NCBI RefSeq assembly: GCF_039522665.1 | Contig: NZ_BAAADV010000001.1 | Location: forward strand, 1,011,226-1,075,225 | From: Natronoarchaeum mannanilyticum | GTDB taxonomy: Archaea; Halobacteriota; Halobacteria; Halobacteriales; Natronoarchaeaceae | Reading direction: 5' to 3' | DNA: 64,000 bases | Part shown: positions 53,294 through 60,627 of the stretch, in pieces | Layout of the letters: every line of letters begins with the position of its first letter | Numbering within the stretch: position 1 is the first letter of the stretch | Translations under genes and position numbers: made by a program | The notes under the pieces: generated by a model | The model's input: the letters and a program-made list of their open reading frames with translations, nothing else | Databases searched by the model: none | Told to the model about the DNA's origin: nothing

Positions 53294-53809
53294 ATGGACG
53301 AGAGTACGCGCGGCACCCTCGGATTCGTCGCGGTCCAGCTCGCGGCGGTGTACGCCGGGTTGCACTTCTACTGGGCGTTCCCCAAGCTCGTTCGGATCGT
53401 CCAGTACGGCCAGCCGCTCTACCGTGACCCGCGGCCGCTGCTGTTCATCGGGCTCGCCGTCCTCGTGCTCGGCGCGCTGGTGCTGGTCCAGCAGGGCACG
53501 ATTCCCCGGACTGCGGCGTACGTCGCGGGGATGGCACTAATGGCCGTCTCGATCGCGGCGTGGGCGACCTGGCACCTCGGCGGGCACGTCGCGCTGCTGC
53601 CGTGGGCGCCCGAGGGCGCTGCCCAGACCCACGTGGGCAACCCCGTTGCGGTGCTGCTCGAACACGCCGTCGGCGATCCGATCGAAGGGATCTCGAAGCT
53701 CGTCGAGGTCGCGCTGTTCGGCGTGCTCGGGGCACTGCTGTACGACGAGGTCGCGACCGACGCATCCGCCGACCGAGAATCGACCGCCGAGTCGGACCCC
53801 GGCCGCTGA
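53294..53809 (+). CDS. Four-span membrane protein
   Basis: A 171-residue membrane protein of unknown function with four hydrophobic helices: GFVAVQLAAVYAGLHFYWAF, LLFIGLAVLVLGALVLV, AAYVAGMALMAVSIAAW and a last amphipathic-to-hydrophobic one (LVEVALFGVLGALLY), with a polar tail. The second half has a His pair in TWHLGGHVALLPW that might hold a metal or haem, but no known pattern fits. Six bases downstream begins the YigZ gene on the same strand, so the two form an operon. I do not recognise a named family. Confidence 0.75.
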   Translation: MDESTRGTLGFVAVQLAAVYAGLHFYWAFPKLVRIVQYGQPLYRDPRPLLFIGLAVLVLGALVLVQQGTIPRTAAYVAGMALMAVSIAAWATWHLGGHVALLPWAPEGAAQTHVGNPVAVLLEHAVGDPIEGISKLVEVALFGVLGALLYDEVATDASADRESTAESDPGR

Positions 53810-53815
53810 GGCGTC

Positions 53816-54424
53816 ATGACCGACGAACCGTACCGAACAGTCGAAAGCAGAGGGCGCGCCGAGTTCGAGGTGACGGGCTCGGAGTTCATCGGCCACGTCG
53901 CGCCGGCGCCCGACGTCGAGGCCGCCGAGGCGTTCGTCGCGGACGTGCGCGAGCGGTACGACGACGCGACCCACAACGTGCCGGCCTACCGCGTCCGGGC
54001 CGATCCGCTCCGGGAGTGGGCCAGCGACGACGGCGAGCCGACCGGCTCGGCCGGCAAGCCCGCGCTGAACGTGCTACAGCAGGAGGACGTGGAGAACGTC
54101 GTCGCCGTCGTCACCCGCTACTACGGCGGGACGAACCTCGGCGTCGGCGGCCTCGCGCGGGCGTACTCCCGGGCGGTCAAGGACGGACTCGATGCGGCCG
54201 GAATCATCGAGGAACGGCCCCACGAGCGCTTCGCGGTCGTCGTCGACTACGACGACTCCGGGACGGTTCGGGGGATCGTCGAGAGCGCGGGCGTCGAGTT
54301 CGACGCCGACTACGAGGAACGCGTGACGATCGCCGTCCGCGCGCCGATCGAGGACGCCGACGACCTGCGCGACCGGATCCGGAGCGCCACCAGCGGGCGG
54401 GCGGAGTTCGACGACGAACGCTGA
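53816..54424 (+). CDS. YigZ/IMPACT family protein
   Basis: A 202-residue protein of the UPF0029/IMPACT family. The N-terminal domain has the signatures SEFIGHVAPAPDVEAAEAF, RYDDATHNVPAYRV, SDDGEPTGSAGKPALNVL and VVAVVTRYYGGTNLGVGGLA, followed by RAYSRAVKDGLDAAG; the C-terminal ~70 residues are the DUF1949 EF-G-like domain. Bacterial and archaeal members are believed to act in translation or nucleotide-related processes, without a proven reaction; human IMPACT inhibits GCN2. Length is normal (about 200). It is co-transcribed with the four-span membrane protein gene 6 bases upstream. Confidence 0.9.
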   Translation: MTDEPYRTVESRGRAEFEVTGSEFIGHVAPAPDVEAAEAFVADVRERYDDATHNVPAYRVRADPLREWASDDGEPTGSAGKPALNVLQQEDVENVVAVVTRYYGGTNLGVGGLARAYSRAVKDGLDAAGIIEERPHERFAVVVDYDDSGTVRGIVESAGVEFDADYEERVTIAVRAPIEDADDLRDRIRSATSGRAEFDDER

Positions 54425-54608
54425 TCGGCGGAACAGATCACGTCCCGAAGGTATCGACGCCGCGCGTCAGTTTCGACAATTCTCGACAGTACGGCTCCGT
54501 AACAGACGGTCCCGGCGTCAGAATCGAGACGCGACGAGCGCCCCGTCTAGCGGTCTCGACACGAAACGAAGGGGTTCGACGCGCGTCGATCGGGACGGGA
54601 CGCGAGCG

Positions 54609-54806
54609 TCAGTCGACGATGATCTCGTCGTCGATCGTCTCGTGCTCTTCGGGTTGCATCTCCTCGCGGTAGCGCTCGATCCAGTCGGCGAAGCAGGCCG
54701 GACAGAGCCGCTGGGCGTCGACCTGTGAGCGGTCGACGGTGAGCCGCACCGTCCGCGCCAGCGGGTCCGAGATCGAGTCCCCGCAGCCGTCGCAGGCGTC
54801 TGACAT
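54609..54806 (-). CDS. 65-residue zinc-finger protein
   Basis: A small haloarchaeal protein: MSDACDGCGDSISDPLARTV has a first C-x2-C knuckle, and RLCPACFADWIERYREEMQP the second, spaced as in a zinc-ribbon, followed by an acidic tail. A plausible role is nucleic-acid or protein binding; nothing more can be said. The ATG is followed immediately by the first knuckle; an earlier in-frame ATG ten codons upstream is less likely. It stands alone, 111 bases from the zinc-ribbon membrane protein on the same strand. Confidence 0.72.
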   Translation of the reverse strand: MSDACDGCGDSISDPLARTVRLTVDRSQVDAQRLCPACFADWIERYREEMQPEEHETIDDEIIVD

Positions 54807-54917
54807 ACTGGACTGACCTGCGTTCCTCACCCACAAAGCTCTAGGGTCGGCGTCGACGCCGCGGCGGCCGTGGCGGCGACGAGACGACGCTCGTACGACG
54901 CCGACGACGCCGCGGCG

Positions 54918-55241
54918 TCAGGAGCGCCGCTCGCGAGTCGCGGTCCCGGTCGAACTGTTCCGAACGACGTACAGCAGCGCCGCGCCGGCCAGCCCCGGGG
55001 TTAGCCACCCGACGAGCGACTCGACCGAAACTGCCGGCATCGCGCCCTCGACCTGCCAGCGCGCGACGAGCGAGACGAGCCAGAACGTCGTGATGCAAAC
55101 GGCGAGCGCGCTGGCGCCGGCGACCATCCGCCGATTCCGCGGGGTCCACGGCGTCCGGTAGCCGCACTTCGGACACTCCGTCGCGTCGGCGGGAATCTCG
55201 GCGTCGCAGCGCTCGCACGGCGCGGTTGAGTCGGTCGTCAC
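54918..55241 (-). CDS. Zinc-ribbon protein with two membrane helices
   Basis: A 107-residue protein. An N-terminal zinc ribbon (PCERCDAEIPADATECPKCG) of the type often fused to membrane or peptidase domains is followed by two hydrophobic helices, VAGASALAVCITTFWLVSLV and VGWLTPGLAGAALLYVV, and a polar tail. Function unknown. The start is GTG (MTTDSTAPCERCD), as the longer in-frame extension is basic and unlike a haloarchaeal protein. It lies 49 bases downstream of upp on the same strand and may be co-transcribed. Confidence 0.7.
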   Translation of the reverse strand: MTTDSTAPCERCDAEIPADATECPKCGYRTPWTPRNRRMVAGASALAVCITTFWLVSLVARWQVEGAMPAVSVESLVGWLTPGLAGAALLYVVRNSSTGTATRERRS

Positions 55242-55290
55242 TGGTCGGACGTTCGTCCGAGGGTGCAAAAAAGCGCGCCTCGTCAGCGAT

Positions 55291-55965
55291 CTACTGCGTC
55301 CGGAACGCCCGGTCACCGGCGTCGCCCAGCCCGGGAACGATGTAGCCGTCGTCGTCGAGGTAGTCGTCGATGGCGACCGTCAGCAGATCGACGTCGGGGA
55401 ACTGCTCGCCGACCCGGAGCAGTCCGTCGGGGGCGCTGACCGCCGAGAGGACGATGAAGTTCTCCGGCTCGGGCGAGTTCTCGGTGACGTGATCGAGCAC
55501 CGTACACATCGTCGAGCCGGTCGCGAGCATCGGGTCGGCGACGATCACGGTGTCGTCCTCGGTGATCTCGGGCAGCTTCACGTAGTCGACAGTGATCGGG
55601 AACGAGCCGTCCTCGTTGCGGCCGGTCTCGTCGCGGCTGGCGCTGATCACGCCCTGTCGGGCGCGGGGGAACGCCTTCAGCAGCCCCTCGACGAACGGCG
55701 TCGCGGCGCGGAGAACGTTGATGATCACGACGTCGTCGAGCCCCTTGACCTGCTCGCCCATCGTCTCCTCCAGAGGCGTCTGGAGCGAGACGTACTCGGT
55801 GCCCATCCTGCCGTCGATGATCTCGTAGCCGCAGATGCGGCCCAGCTTCACCAGTCCCTTGCGGAACGCGACCTGCTCGGTCTCGACGTCCCGGAGCTTC
55901 GAGAGGGTGTGCTTGGCGAGCGCGTGCGTGACGACGTGCGCCTCGTCGCGGTCTTCGATCGTCAT
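55291..55965 (-). CDS. upp: Uracil phosphoribosyltransferase
   Basis: Pyrimidine salvage enzyme: uracil + PRPP to UMP. The 224-residue protein has the family motifs: [55 protein letters not shown] (PRPP loop) and [20 protein letters not shown] at the C terminus. Archaeal Upp is GTP-activated and feedback-regulated. The ATG gives [20 protein letters not shown]. The gene is divergent from the SRPBCC protein gene; the zinc-ribbon membrane protein may follow it in an operon. A purine/uracil-type permease lies 16 kb away. Confidence 0.95.
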   Translation of the reverse strand: MTIEDRDEAHVVTHALAKHTLSKLRDVETEQVAFRKGLVKLGRICGYEIIDGRMGTEYVSLQTPLEETMGEQVKGLDDVVIINVLRAATPFVEGLLKAFPRARQGVISASRDETGRNEDGSFPITVDYVKLPEITEDDTVIVADPMLATGSTMCTVLDHVTENSPEPENFIVLSAVSAPDGLLRVGEQFPDVDLLTVAIDDYLDDDGYIVPGLGDAGDRAFRTQ

Positions 55966-56065
55966 TACCGGAGCGTCGTGATCCGGCGAGTATAACCTAC
56001 CGATCCTCTTCCGCGGCGCGACCGGGGGACGACGTTCAAGTGCCGCCTCGCTCACCGTCAACACG

Positions 56066-56476
56066 ATGCGCACGGTCGAAGTCTCGCGGTTCGTCCGGGC
56101 GCCGCCCGCGGCCGTCGAACGGGCGCTGACGCCGCGCCAGATCGTCGAGTACGAGGGCTCGTTTTCGGTCCGAGAGATCGAGGAGCGCGAGGACGAAACC
56201 GTCGTCGCGGCCGGCGGTCCCGGCCTCGAACTCGCGCTTCGATTCGAGCCCCGCGAGCGCGGCTACGACTACGAGCAACTCGGCACCGGCGGCCCGCTGG
56301 GCGCCATGGAGACGACGCTGACCTACGACCCCGAGGACGAGGGCACCCGCGTGCGGGCGTCCTCGTCGGTGAGCCTCGGCGCCCCGCCGGCCGCGATCGC
56401 CGACCGGATCGCGGGCTGGAAGCGCCGCGGCGAGCTCGATCGGCTACTGGACGCGCTGGCCGAGGTCGTCGAGTAG
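56066..56476 (+). CDS. SRPBCC-fold protein
   Basis: A 136-residue protein with the features of the START/SRPBCC ligand-binding fold: an initial strand [20 protein letters not shown] that enters the first helices (typical of polyketide cyclase-like proteins), alternating strands, and a long C-terminal helix ([20 protein letters not shown]). Such proteins bind small hydrophobic ligands. No catalytic residues can be assigned. Transcribed divergently from upp and 71 bases before the OYE-type reductase gene on the same strand. The name is by fold pattern only. Confidence 0.78.
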   Translation: MRTVEVSRFVRAPPAAVERALTPRQIVEYEGSFSVREIEEREDETVVAAGGPGLELALRFEPRERGYDYEQLGTGGPLGAMETTLTYDPEDEGTRVRASSSVSLGAPPAAIADRIAGWKRRGELDRLLDALAEVVE

Positions 56477-56547
56477 CTGCAACCCAGACCCGGAACTCCA
56501 GGGGGTTACCGCCAGCCCTTTCGACGCCTCGTTCCAACTCGCAGGCG

Positions 56548-57642
56548 ATGACCGACGACCTGTTTTCGCCCCTGGAGCTGCGCGGAACTGAGCTCCCGAA
56601 TCGCGTGATGGTCTCCCCGATGTGCCAGTACTCCTGCGAGGACCGGGACGGACTGGCGACCGACTGGCACCGCGTCCACCTCGGGAGTCGGGCGACCGGC
56701 GGCGCCGGCGTCGTGATGACCGAGGCGACCGCCGTCGAGCCGCGCGGGCGCATCTCGCCCCACGACCTGGGTGTCTGGAGCGACGAGCACGCCGACGCGC
56801 TGGCGCCGGTCGCCGAGTTCGTCCGCGCGCAGGGCAGCGTCCCGGCGATCCAGCTCGCCCACGCCGGCCGGAAGGCCTCGATCAGCCGTCCCTGGGAGGG
56901 CCACGAGCCGCTGTCGCCCGACGAGGGGGGCTGGGAGGCGATCGCGCCGAGCGCGACGCCGTATCCCGGCAGGGAGGACGTGGCGCTGCGCGAGATGACC
57001 CAGGCGGACGTTTCGGACGTGATCGAGGCGTTCCGCAGCGGCGCCGAGCGCGCGCTCGCGGCCGGCTTCGAGATCGCCGAAGTGCACGCCGCCCACGGCT
57101 ACCTGCTCCACGAGTTCCTCTCGCCGGTCGCCAACGACCGGACCGACGAGTACGGCGGGAGCTTCGAGGACCGCGCGAGACTGGTCGTCGAGGTGACCGA
57201 GGCCGTCCGCGAGGTCTGGCCCGACGATCGGCCGGTGTTCGTGCGCATCTCGGGCACCGACTGGCTGCCCGACCGGGACTCGTGGACGCGCGAGCAGTCG
57301 GCCCGCCTCGCCGACCTGCTGGCCGACGCCGGCGCCGATCTGATCGACGTCTCCAGCGGCGGGCTCCACCCCGACCAGCAGCTACCCGCCGGCGGCCCGA
57401 ACTACCAGGTTCCGCTGGCCGAACACGTCCGCGCGGAGAGCGAGCGCGACGTCGCCGTCGGTGCGGTCGGCGGCATCACGACCGCCCAGCAGGCCGACGC
57501 TCTCGTTCGCAACGAACGGGCCGATCTGGCGATCGTCGGCCGAGAACACCTCCGGGACCCACACTTCGCGCTCCGGGCCGCGCGAGAACTCGACGCGCTC
57601 GACCGGATCGACGTCCCGGAGCAGTACGAGCGGGCGTACTGA
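56548..57642 (+). CDS. Old-yellow-enzyme family NADH:flavin oxidoreductase (YqjM-like)
   Basis: FMN oxidoreductase of the old yellow enzyme group, which reduces activated alkenes with NAD(P)H. The 364-residue (beta-alpha)8 barrel has PNRVMVSPMCQYSCEDRDG, DWHRVHLGSRATGGAGVVMT, QLAHAGRKASISRPW (the active-site His region), IAEVHAAHGYLLHEFLSP (the substrate His with an Asn-to-His change usual in YqjM types), and GAVGGITTAQQADALV binding the phosphate. Start ATG gives MTDDLFSPLELRGTELPNRV. It is preceded by the SRPBCC gene. Physiological substrate unknown. Confidence 0.92.
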   Translation: MTDDLFSPLELRGTELPNRVMVSPMCQYSCEDRDGLATDWHRVHLGSRATGGAGVVMTEATAVEPRGRISPHDLGVWSDEHADALAPVAEFVRAQGSVPAIQLAHAGRKASISRPWEGHEPLSPDEGGWEAIAPSATPYPGREDVALREMTQADVSDVIEAFRSGAERALAAGFEIAEVHAAHGYLLHEFLSPVANDRTDEYGGSFEDRARLVVEVTEAVREVWPDDRPVFVRISGTDWLPDRDSWTREQSARLADLLADAGADLIDVSSGGLHPDQQLPAGGPNYQVPLAEHVRAESERDVAVGAVGGITTAQQADALVRNERADLAIVGREHLRDPHFALRAARELDALDRIDVPEQYERAY

Positions 57643-57685
57643 GCGCGACGCCGGAATCCACTCCCGGCGAGGCGCCGAATTCCGG

Positions 57686-58048
57686 CTACCGACCTGGCGT
57701 GCTGTGACGCTCGATCTGCCGGTCCATCGTGCACTGGAGACAGAGATCCTCGGCCGTGCAACCCGGCGATTCGTGGGGACACGCGCGGACGTCCTCACTC
57801 GCCGAGAGCCGCTTGCGTTCGAGGCGCCACTCGGCGGCCCAGTCCTCGATCGAGCCGTTCCGGGTCGAGTCGTAGACGACGGTGTCGTCGCGGGTGACGA
57901 TCTTCTCGCAGACGGCGTCGGGCGAGCGCGAGTTCTCGATCCGGTCGATCGCGTCTTCGATCGACGCGACGCGCTCGCTCTCGCGTCGCGTCTCGTAGAG
58001 CGTGAGCACCGTTATGCCGCCCGCCTCGCTGAGCGCCGGATCGGACAT
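57686..58048 (-). CDS. Haloarchaeal hypothetical protein with Cys-rich C terminus
   Basis: A 120-residue protein with no family I recognise. The N-terminal part is alpha/beta (GITVLTLYETRRESERVASI, then AIDRIENSRSPDAVCEKIVT and DDTVVYDSTRNGSIEDWAAE), and the end carries a Cys cluster CPHESPGCTAEDLCLQCTMD, which could bind zinc or an iron-sulfur cluster. ATG at 58048 is chosen; an earlier start would add a basic stretch. It is convergent with the OYE-family gene and divergent from the DUF5786 gene. Confidence 0.75.
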   Translation of the reverse strand: MSDPALSEAGGITVLTLYETRRESERVASIEDAIDRIENSRSPDAVCEKIVTRDDTVVYDSTRNGSIEDWAAEWRLERKRLSASEDVRACPHESPGCTAEDLCLQCTMDRQIERHSTPGR

Positions 58049-58179
58049 GACCGAGGCGTCGACCCGCGCCGGCAAAAACGCGGCGAACGATCGTGATAGC
58101 ACACGGCAGGATTGTGGACGACACCCGAACCGGTGGCCGGACCGAACTACCTTAGTAGTTCACCGCTCTCTGTTCGAGT

Positions 58180-58368
58180 ATGGGTTTTGGTAGCTACGAC
58201 GAATCCGAGCAGAAAGACCAGAGCGTCGACGAGGACGACGACTCTGAGGCCGTCAACGTCCACGAGGAAGACCACGACGGGGAAGTCTCCTTCGAGTCCG
58301 AGGAGACGACCGCGGATCTGGTCGGTCGCCTCCAGGAGATGAAAGACGACGGCGACGACGACGAGTAA
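58180..58368 (+). CDS. DUF5786 small acidic protein
   Basis: A 62-residue, extremely acidic protein beginning with the family signature MGFGSYDESEQ and ending in an amphipathic helix LVGRLQEMKDDGDDDE. This is the pattern of the DUF5786 family, found in nearly every haloarchaeon and usually highly expressed; function unknown (older notes call it a death-domain-associated protein, without evidence). A stretch CTTAGTAG 30 bases upstream is a weak TATA. Transcribed alone. Confidence 0.88.
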   Translation: MGFGSYDESEQKDQSVDEDDDSEAVNVHEEDHDGEVSFESEETTADLVGRLQEMKDDGDDDE

Positions 58369-58642
58369 TCGGCCGGTAGCACCCACTTTTCGCGCCCCGA
58401 ACGAGGCTCGCCAGCGGCCGGTCCGCGCCGCGACATCCGTTCATCGACTCCCGACGGCGTCCGGCCGCCGACCGCACAACGGCGTCCGACCATCATCGCG
58501 CTCGGCGACGCCGTCGACGGTCGGCTCCGCGCGTCAAAGCGCTCCCAAGCATATCGGGCAGGAAGCTTATGGCCCGGTGTCGCTTACGCCGGGACGACCC
58601 CGCCGCAGCGCGACAGCCGGTCGCGAGCGGCCCCACACCACT

Positions 58643-58960
58643 ATGGAACTACGGAACCGCCACCGGCGAGCCGTCGACCCGGTCCCGTTCCTCGTCGTCG
58701 CCGTGCTGGCCGGCACCGCGACGTTCTCGCTCGGCCCCGGCTACCTCCTCACGCTCGGGCTGTCGCTGCGGGCCGCGCTCGTCGCCTGCGCCGGCGCGAC
58801 GGTGCTGACGACCGTCGTCGCCTACCACCGCTTCGTCTGGACCGTCCGCCCCGAACTCAGGCGCGAGGTGCCCGTCGAGTTGCGGCTGCGGCGCCTTCTG
58901 TACGGCGGCCTCGCGCTCGTCGCGCTCGTCCCGCTGTTCGCGCTCCCGCTGATGCTGTAG
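58643..58960 (+). CDS. Small three-span membrane protein
   Basis: A 105-residue protein with three hydrophobic helices: PFLVVAVLAGTATFSLGPGY, LRAALVACAGATVLTTVVAY and LLYGGLALVALVPLFALPLM, joined by short basic loops (RHRRAVD, RPELRREVPVELRLRR). It begins with MELRNRHRRAVDP; the upstream frame adds an unlike Arg-rich extension. Function unknown. Transcribed alone in a stretch of small genes; the 274 bases before it hold nothing clear. Confidence 0.72.
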   Translation: MELRNRHRRAVDPVPFLVVAVLAGTATFSLGPGYLLTLGLSLRAALVACAGATVLTTVVAYHRFVWTVRPELRREVPVELRLRRLLYGGLALVALVPLFALPLML

Positions 58961-59153
58961 CGGGGCGCGAGGCTCGCCGGAGCACGGTAGCGTGGCGAGT
59001 GAGACCCGTCGGAGAAAAGCCCCTCGTCGGCATCGCGACGCCTCGGCGACGAGGTCACGACGCCGCCGTCTCGACGCCGATGCGACAGACGACACCGTGC
59101 GGTGCGGTTGCACACACCTCCCGTTTAACTGCCGATCGGACCTCACGTATCGT

Positions 59154-59450
59154 ATGAGCCTCGCCGATCGGATCGCCGCCTACCGCGAGTACCTCCGGGA
59201 GGTGCTCCACGGGCTCTACCACGGCATGATCGAGCACCCGGCGTACGAGCTGATCGAGAAGGAAGCCGAGGATCGGGAGGACGAGTTCCTGCTGGCCTGC
59301 TTCGCCGACGCCTTCGGCGTCCCGAGCCCGGCGTCGTACTACACCGCGGAGCTGCTGCCCTACCTCGCCGAGGAGTTCGAGCAGTGGGAGCGCCGGATGT
59401 GGGACCGCTCGTCGGTGCTCGAACGCAAGGGCCAGCAGTACCACTTCTGA
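59154..59450 (+). CDS. 98-residue acidic protein coupled to the Get3-like gene
   Basis: A small, helical, acidic cytoplasmic protein of unknown family: MSLADRIAAYREYLREVLHG, LYHGMIEHPAYELIEKEAED, then DEFLLACFADAFGVPSPASY and a helical end with LLPYLAEEFEQWERRMWDRS. It has one Cys and no membrane span. Its TGA overlaps the ATG of the Get3/ArsA-like ATPase in TGATG, so the two are translated together; functional linkage is therefore likely. TATA-like elements are not obvious upstream. The gene is in the region of the CstA transporter. Confidence 0.77.
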   Translation: MSLADRIAAYREYLREVLHGLYHGMIEHPAYELIEKEAEDREDEFLLACFADAFGVPSPASYYTAELLPYLAEEFEQWERRMWDRSSVLERKGQQYHF

Positions 59451-60469
59451 TGGCGGGCGATTCGACCGCAAACGACCGGCCGGACGCCGAGGATCGCTTT
59501 GTGTTCTTCGGCGGGAAGGGCGGCGTCGGTAAGACGACGGTGTCGAGCGCCTACGCGACGCGCTGTGCGGCGGCCGGGCTCGACACCCTGCTGGTCTCGA
59601 CGGATCCGGCCCACAGCACCGCCGACGTGTTCGACCAGCCGCTGGGCGACGATCCCCGCCCGGTCGACGGCCGCGAGAATCTGTGGGCGATGGAGATCGA
59701 CCCAGACGCCGAGGTCGAGGCCCACATGAACCGGATCAGGCGCTCGCTGTCCGATCAGGTGAGCCCGGCGATCGTCAACGAGATCGACCGGCAGATCGAG
59801 CTGGCCCACCGGACGCCCGGCGCCCACGAGGCCGCGCTGTTCGACCGGTTCGTCGACGTGATGCGCTCACGCGAGGAGTACGACCGGGTCGTGTTCGACA
59901 CCTCGCCGACCGGCGGGACGCTGCGACTGCTCTCGCTGCCCGAGCTGCTGGAGTCGTGGATCGACCGACTGGTCCGCAAGCGAACCGAGAGCATCGACCT
60001 CTACGAGAAGGCAGCGATCGGCGAGCGACAGGCCACGAGCGTCGACGAGGACCCGATCGTGGCCCGCCTGCGCGAGCGCAAGGAGAACTTCGAGTTCGCC
60101 GGGCGCGTGCTCCGCGAGGACGCCGCCTTCTTCTTCGTGCTGAACCCCGACGAGCTGTCGATTCGGGAGACCGAGCGGGCGATCGCGGACCTCGCCGAGC
60201 ACGATCTGGGCGTCCGCGGACTGGTCGTCAACCGGCTCACGCCCGCGCCGGACGATCACGAAGACGGCCGCGGCGCGCGGTACCTGCGGGCCCGCCGCGA
60301 GACCGAGCGCGAGCGGCTCGCGACGATCCGGTCGACGTTCGACGCGCCGGTCGTCGCGACGATCGAGTCGCGAGTCGAGGAAATCCGGGGCGAGCACCTC
60401 GACGCCGTCGCCGATGCGCTCGACGTCGACGCGGCGGCCGCGGCGGCGTCGGACGCGCGGTCGGGGTAG
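59450..60469 (+). CDS. ArsA/Get3-like ATPase
   Basis: P-loop ATPase of the ArsA/GET3 family, which in eukaryotes guides tail-anchored proteins to membranes and in bacteria drives arsenite pumps. The 339-residue protein has the deviant Walker A GGKGGVGKTTVSSAYA at residues ~21-36, the switch I region STDPAHSTADVF, and the Walker B/switch II VFDTSPTGGTLRLLSLPELL. There is no CPxC zinc motif of eukaryotic Get3, and no second ATPase half as in ArsA; archaeal Get3 looks like this. Thus tail-anchored protein delivery or a related membrane task is inferred. Translation starts within the stop codon of the small acidic protein gene. Confidence 0.9.
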   Translation: MAGDSTANDRPDAEDRFVFFGGKGGVGKTTVSSAYATRCAAAGLDTLLVSTDPAHSTADVFDQPLGDDPRPVDGRENLWAMEIDPDAEVEAHMNRIRRSLSDQVSPAIVNEIDRQIELAHRTPGAHEAALFDRFVDVMRSREEYDRVVFDTSPTGGTLRLLSLPELLESWIDRLVRKRTESIDLYEKAAIGERQATSVDEDPIVARLRERKENFEFAGRVLREDAAFFFVLNPDELSIRETERAIADLAEHDLGVRGLVVNRLTPAPDDHEDGRGARYLRARRETERERLATIRSTFDAPVVATIESRVEEIRGEHLDAVADALDVDAAAAAASDARSG

Positions 60470-60584
60470 TCGGCGCCGCGGGACGCCGAAGCGCGGCGGC
60501 GTCCGCGGCGTCGCCGGGCGCGCGATCGCGTCCCGACGCCGCCCCGATCGAATCGCTACGTCCCCCGTGGTATCCGGCACCAAG

Positions 60585-60605
60585 GTTTATTATCAGTATT
60601 GATAA
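60585..60605 (+). promoter_or_regulatory. TATA element and overlapping inverted repeat before cstA
   Basis: GTTTATTA (60585-60592) is a TATA element, and TTATCA (60590-60595) and TGATAA (60600-60605) form a perfect 6-bp inverted repeat with a 4-base spacer right beside it. An SD-like GGGGGAG lies 6 bases before the ATG. A dimeric repressor bound to the repeat would cover the promoter. Confidence 0.55.
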
Positions 60606-60627
60606 TGATAACATAGGGGGAGAACGG

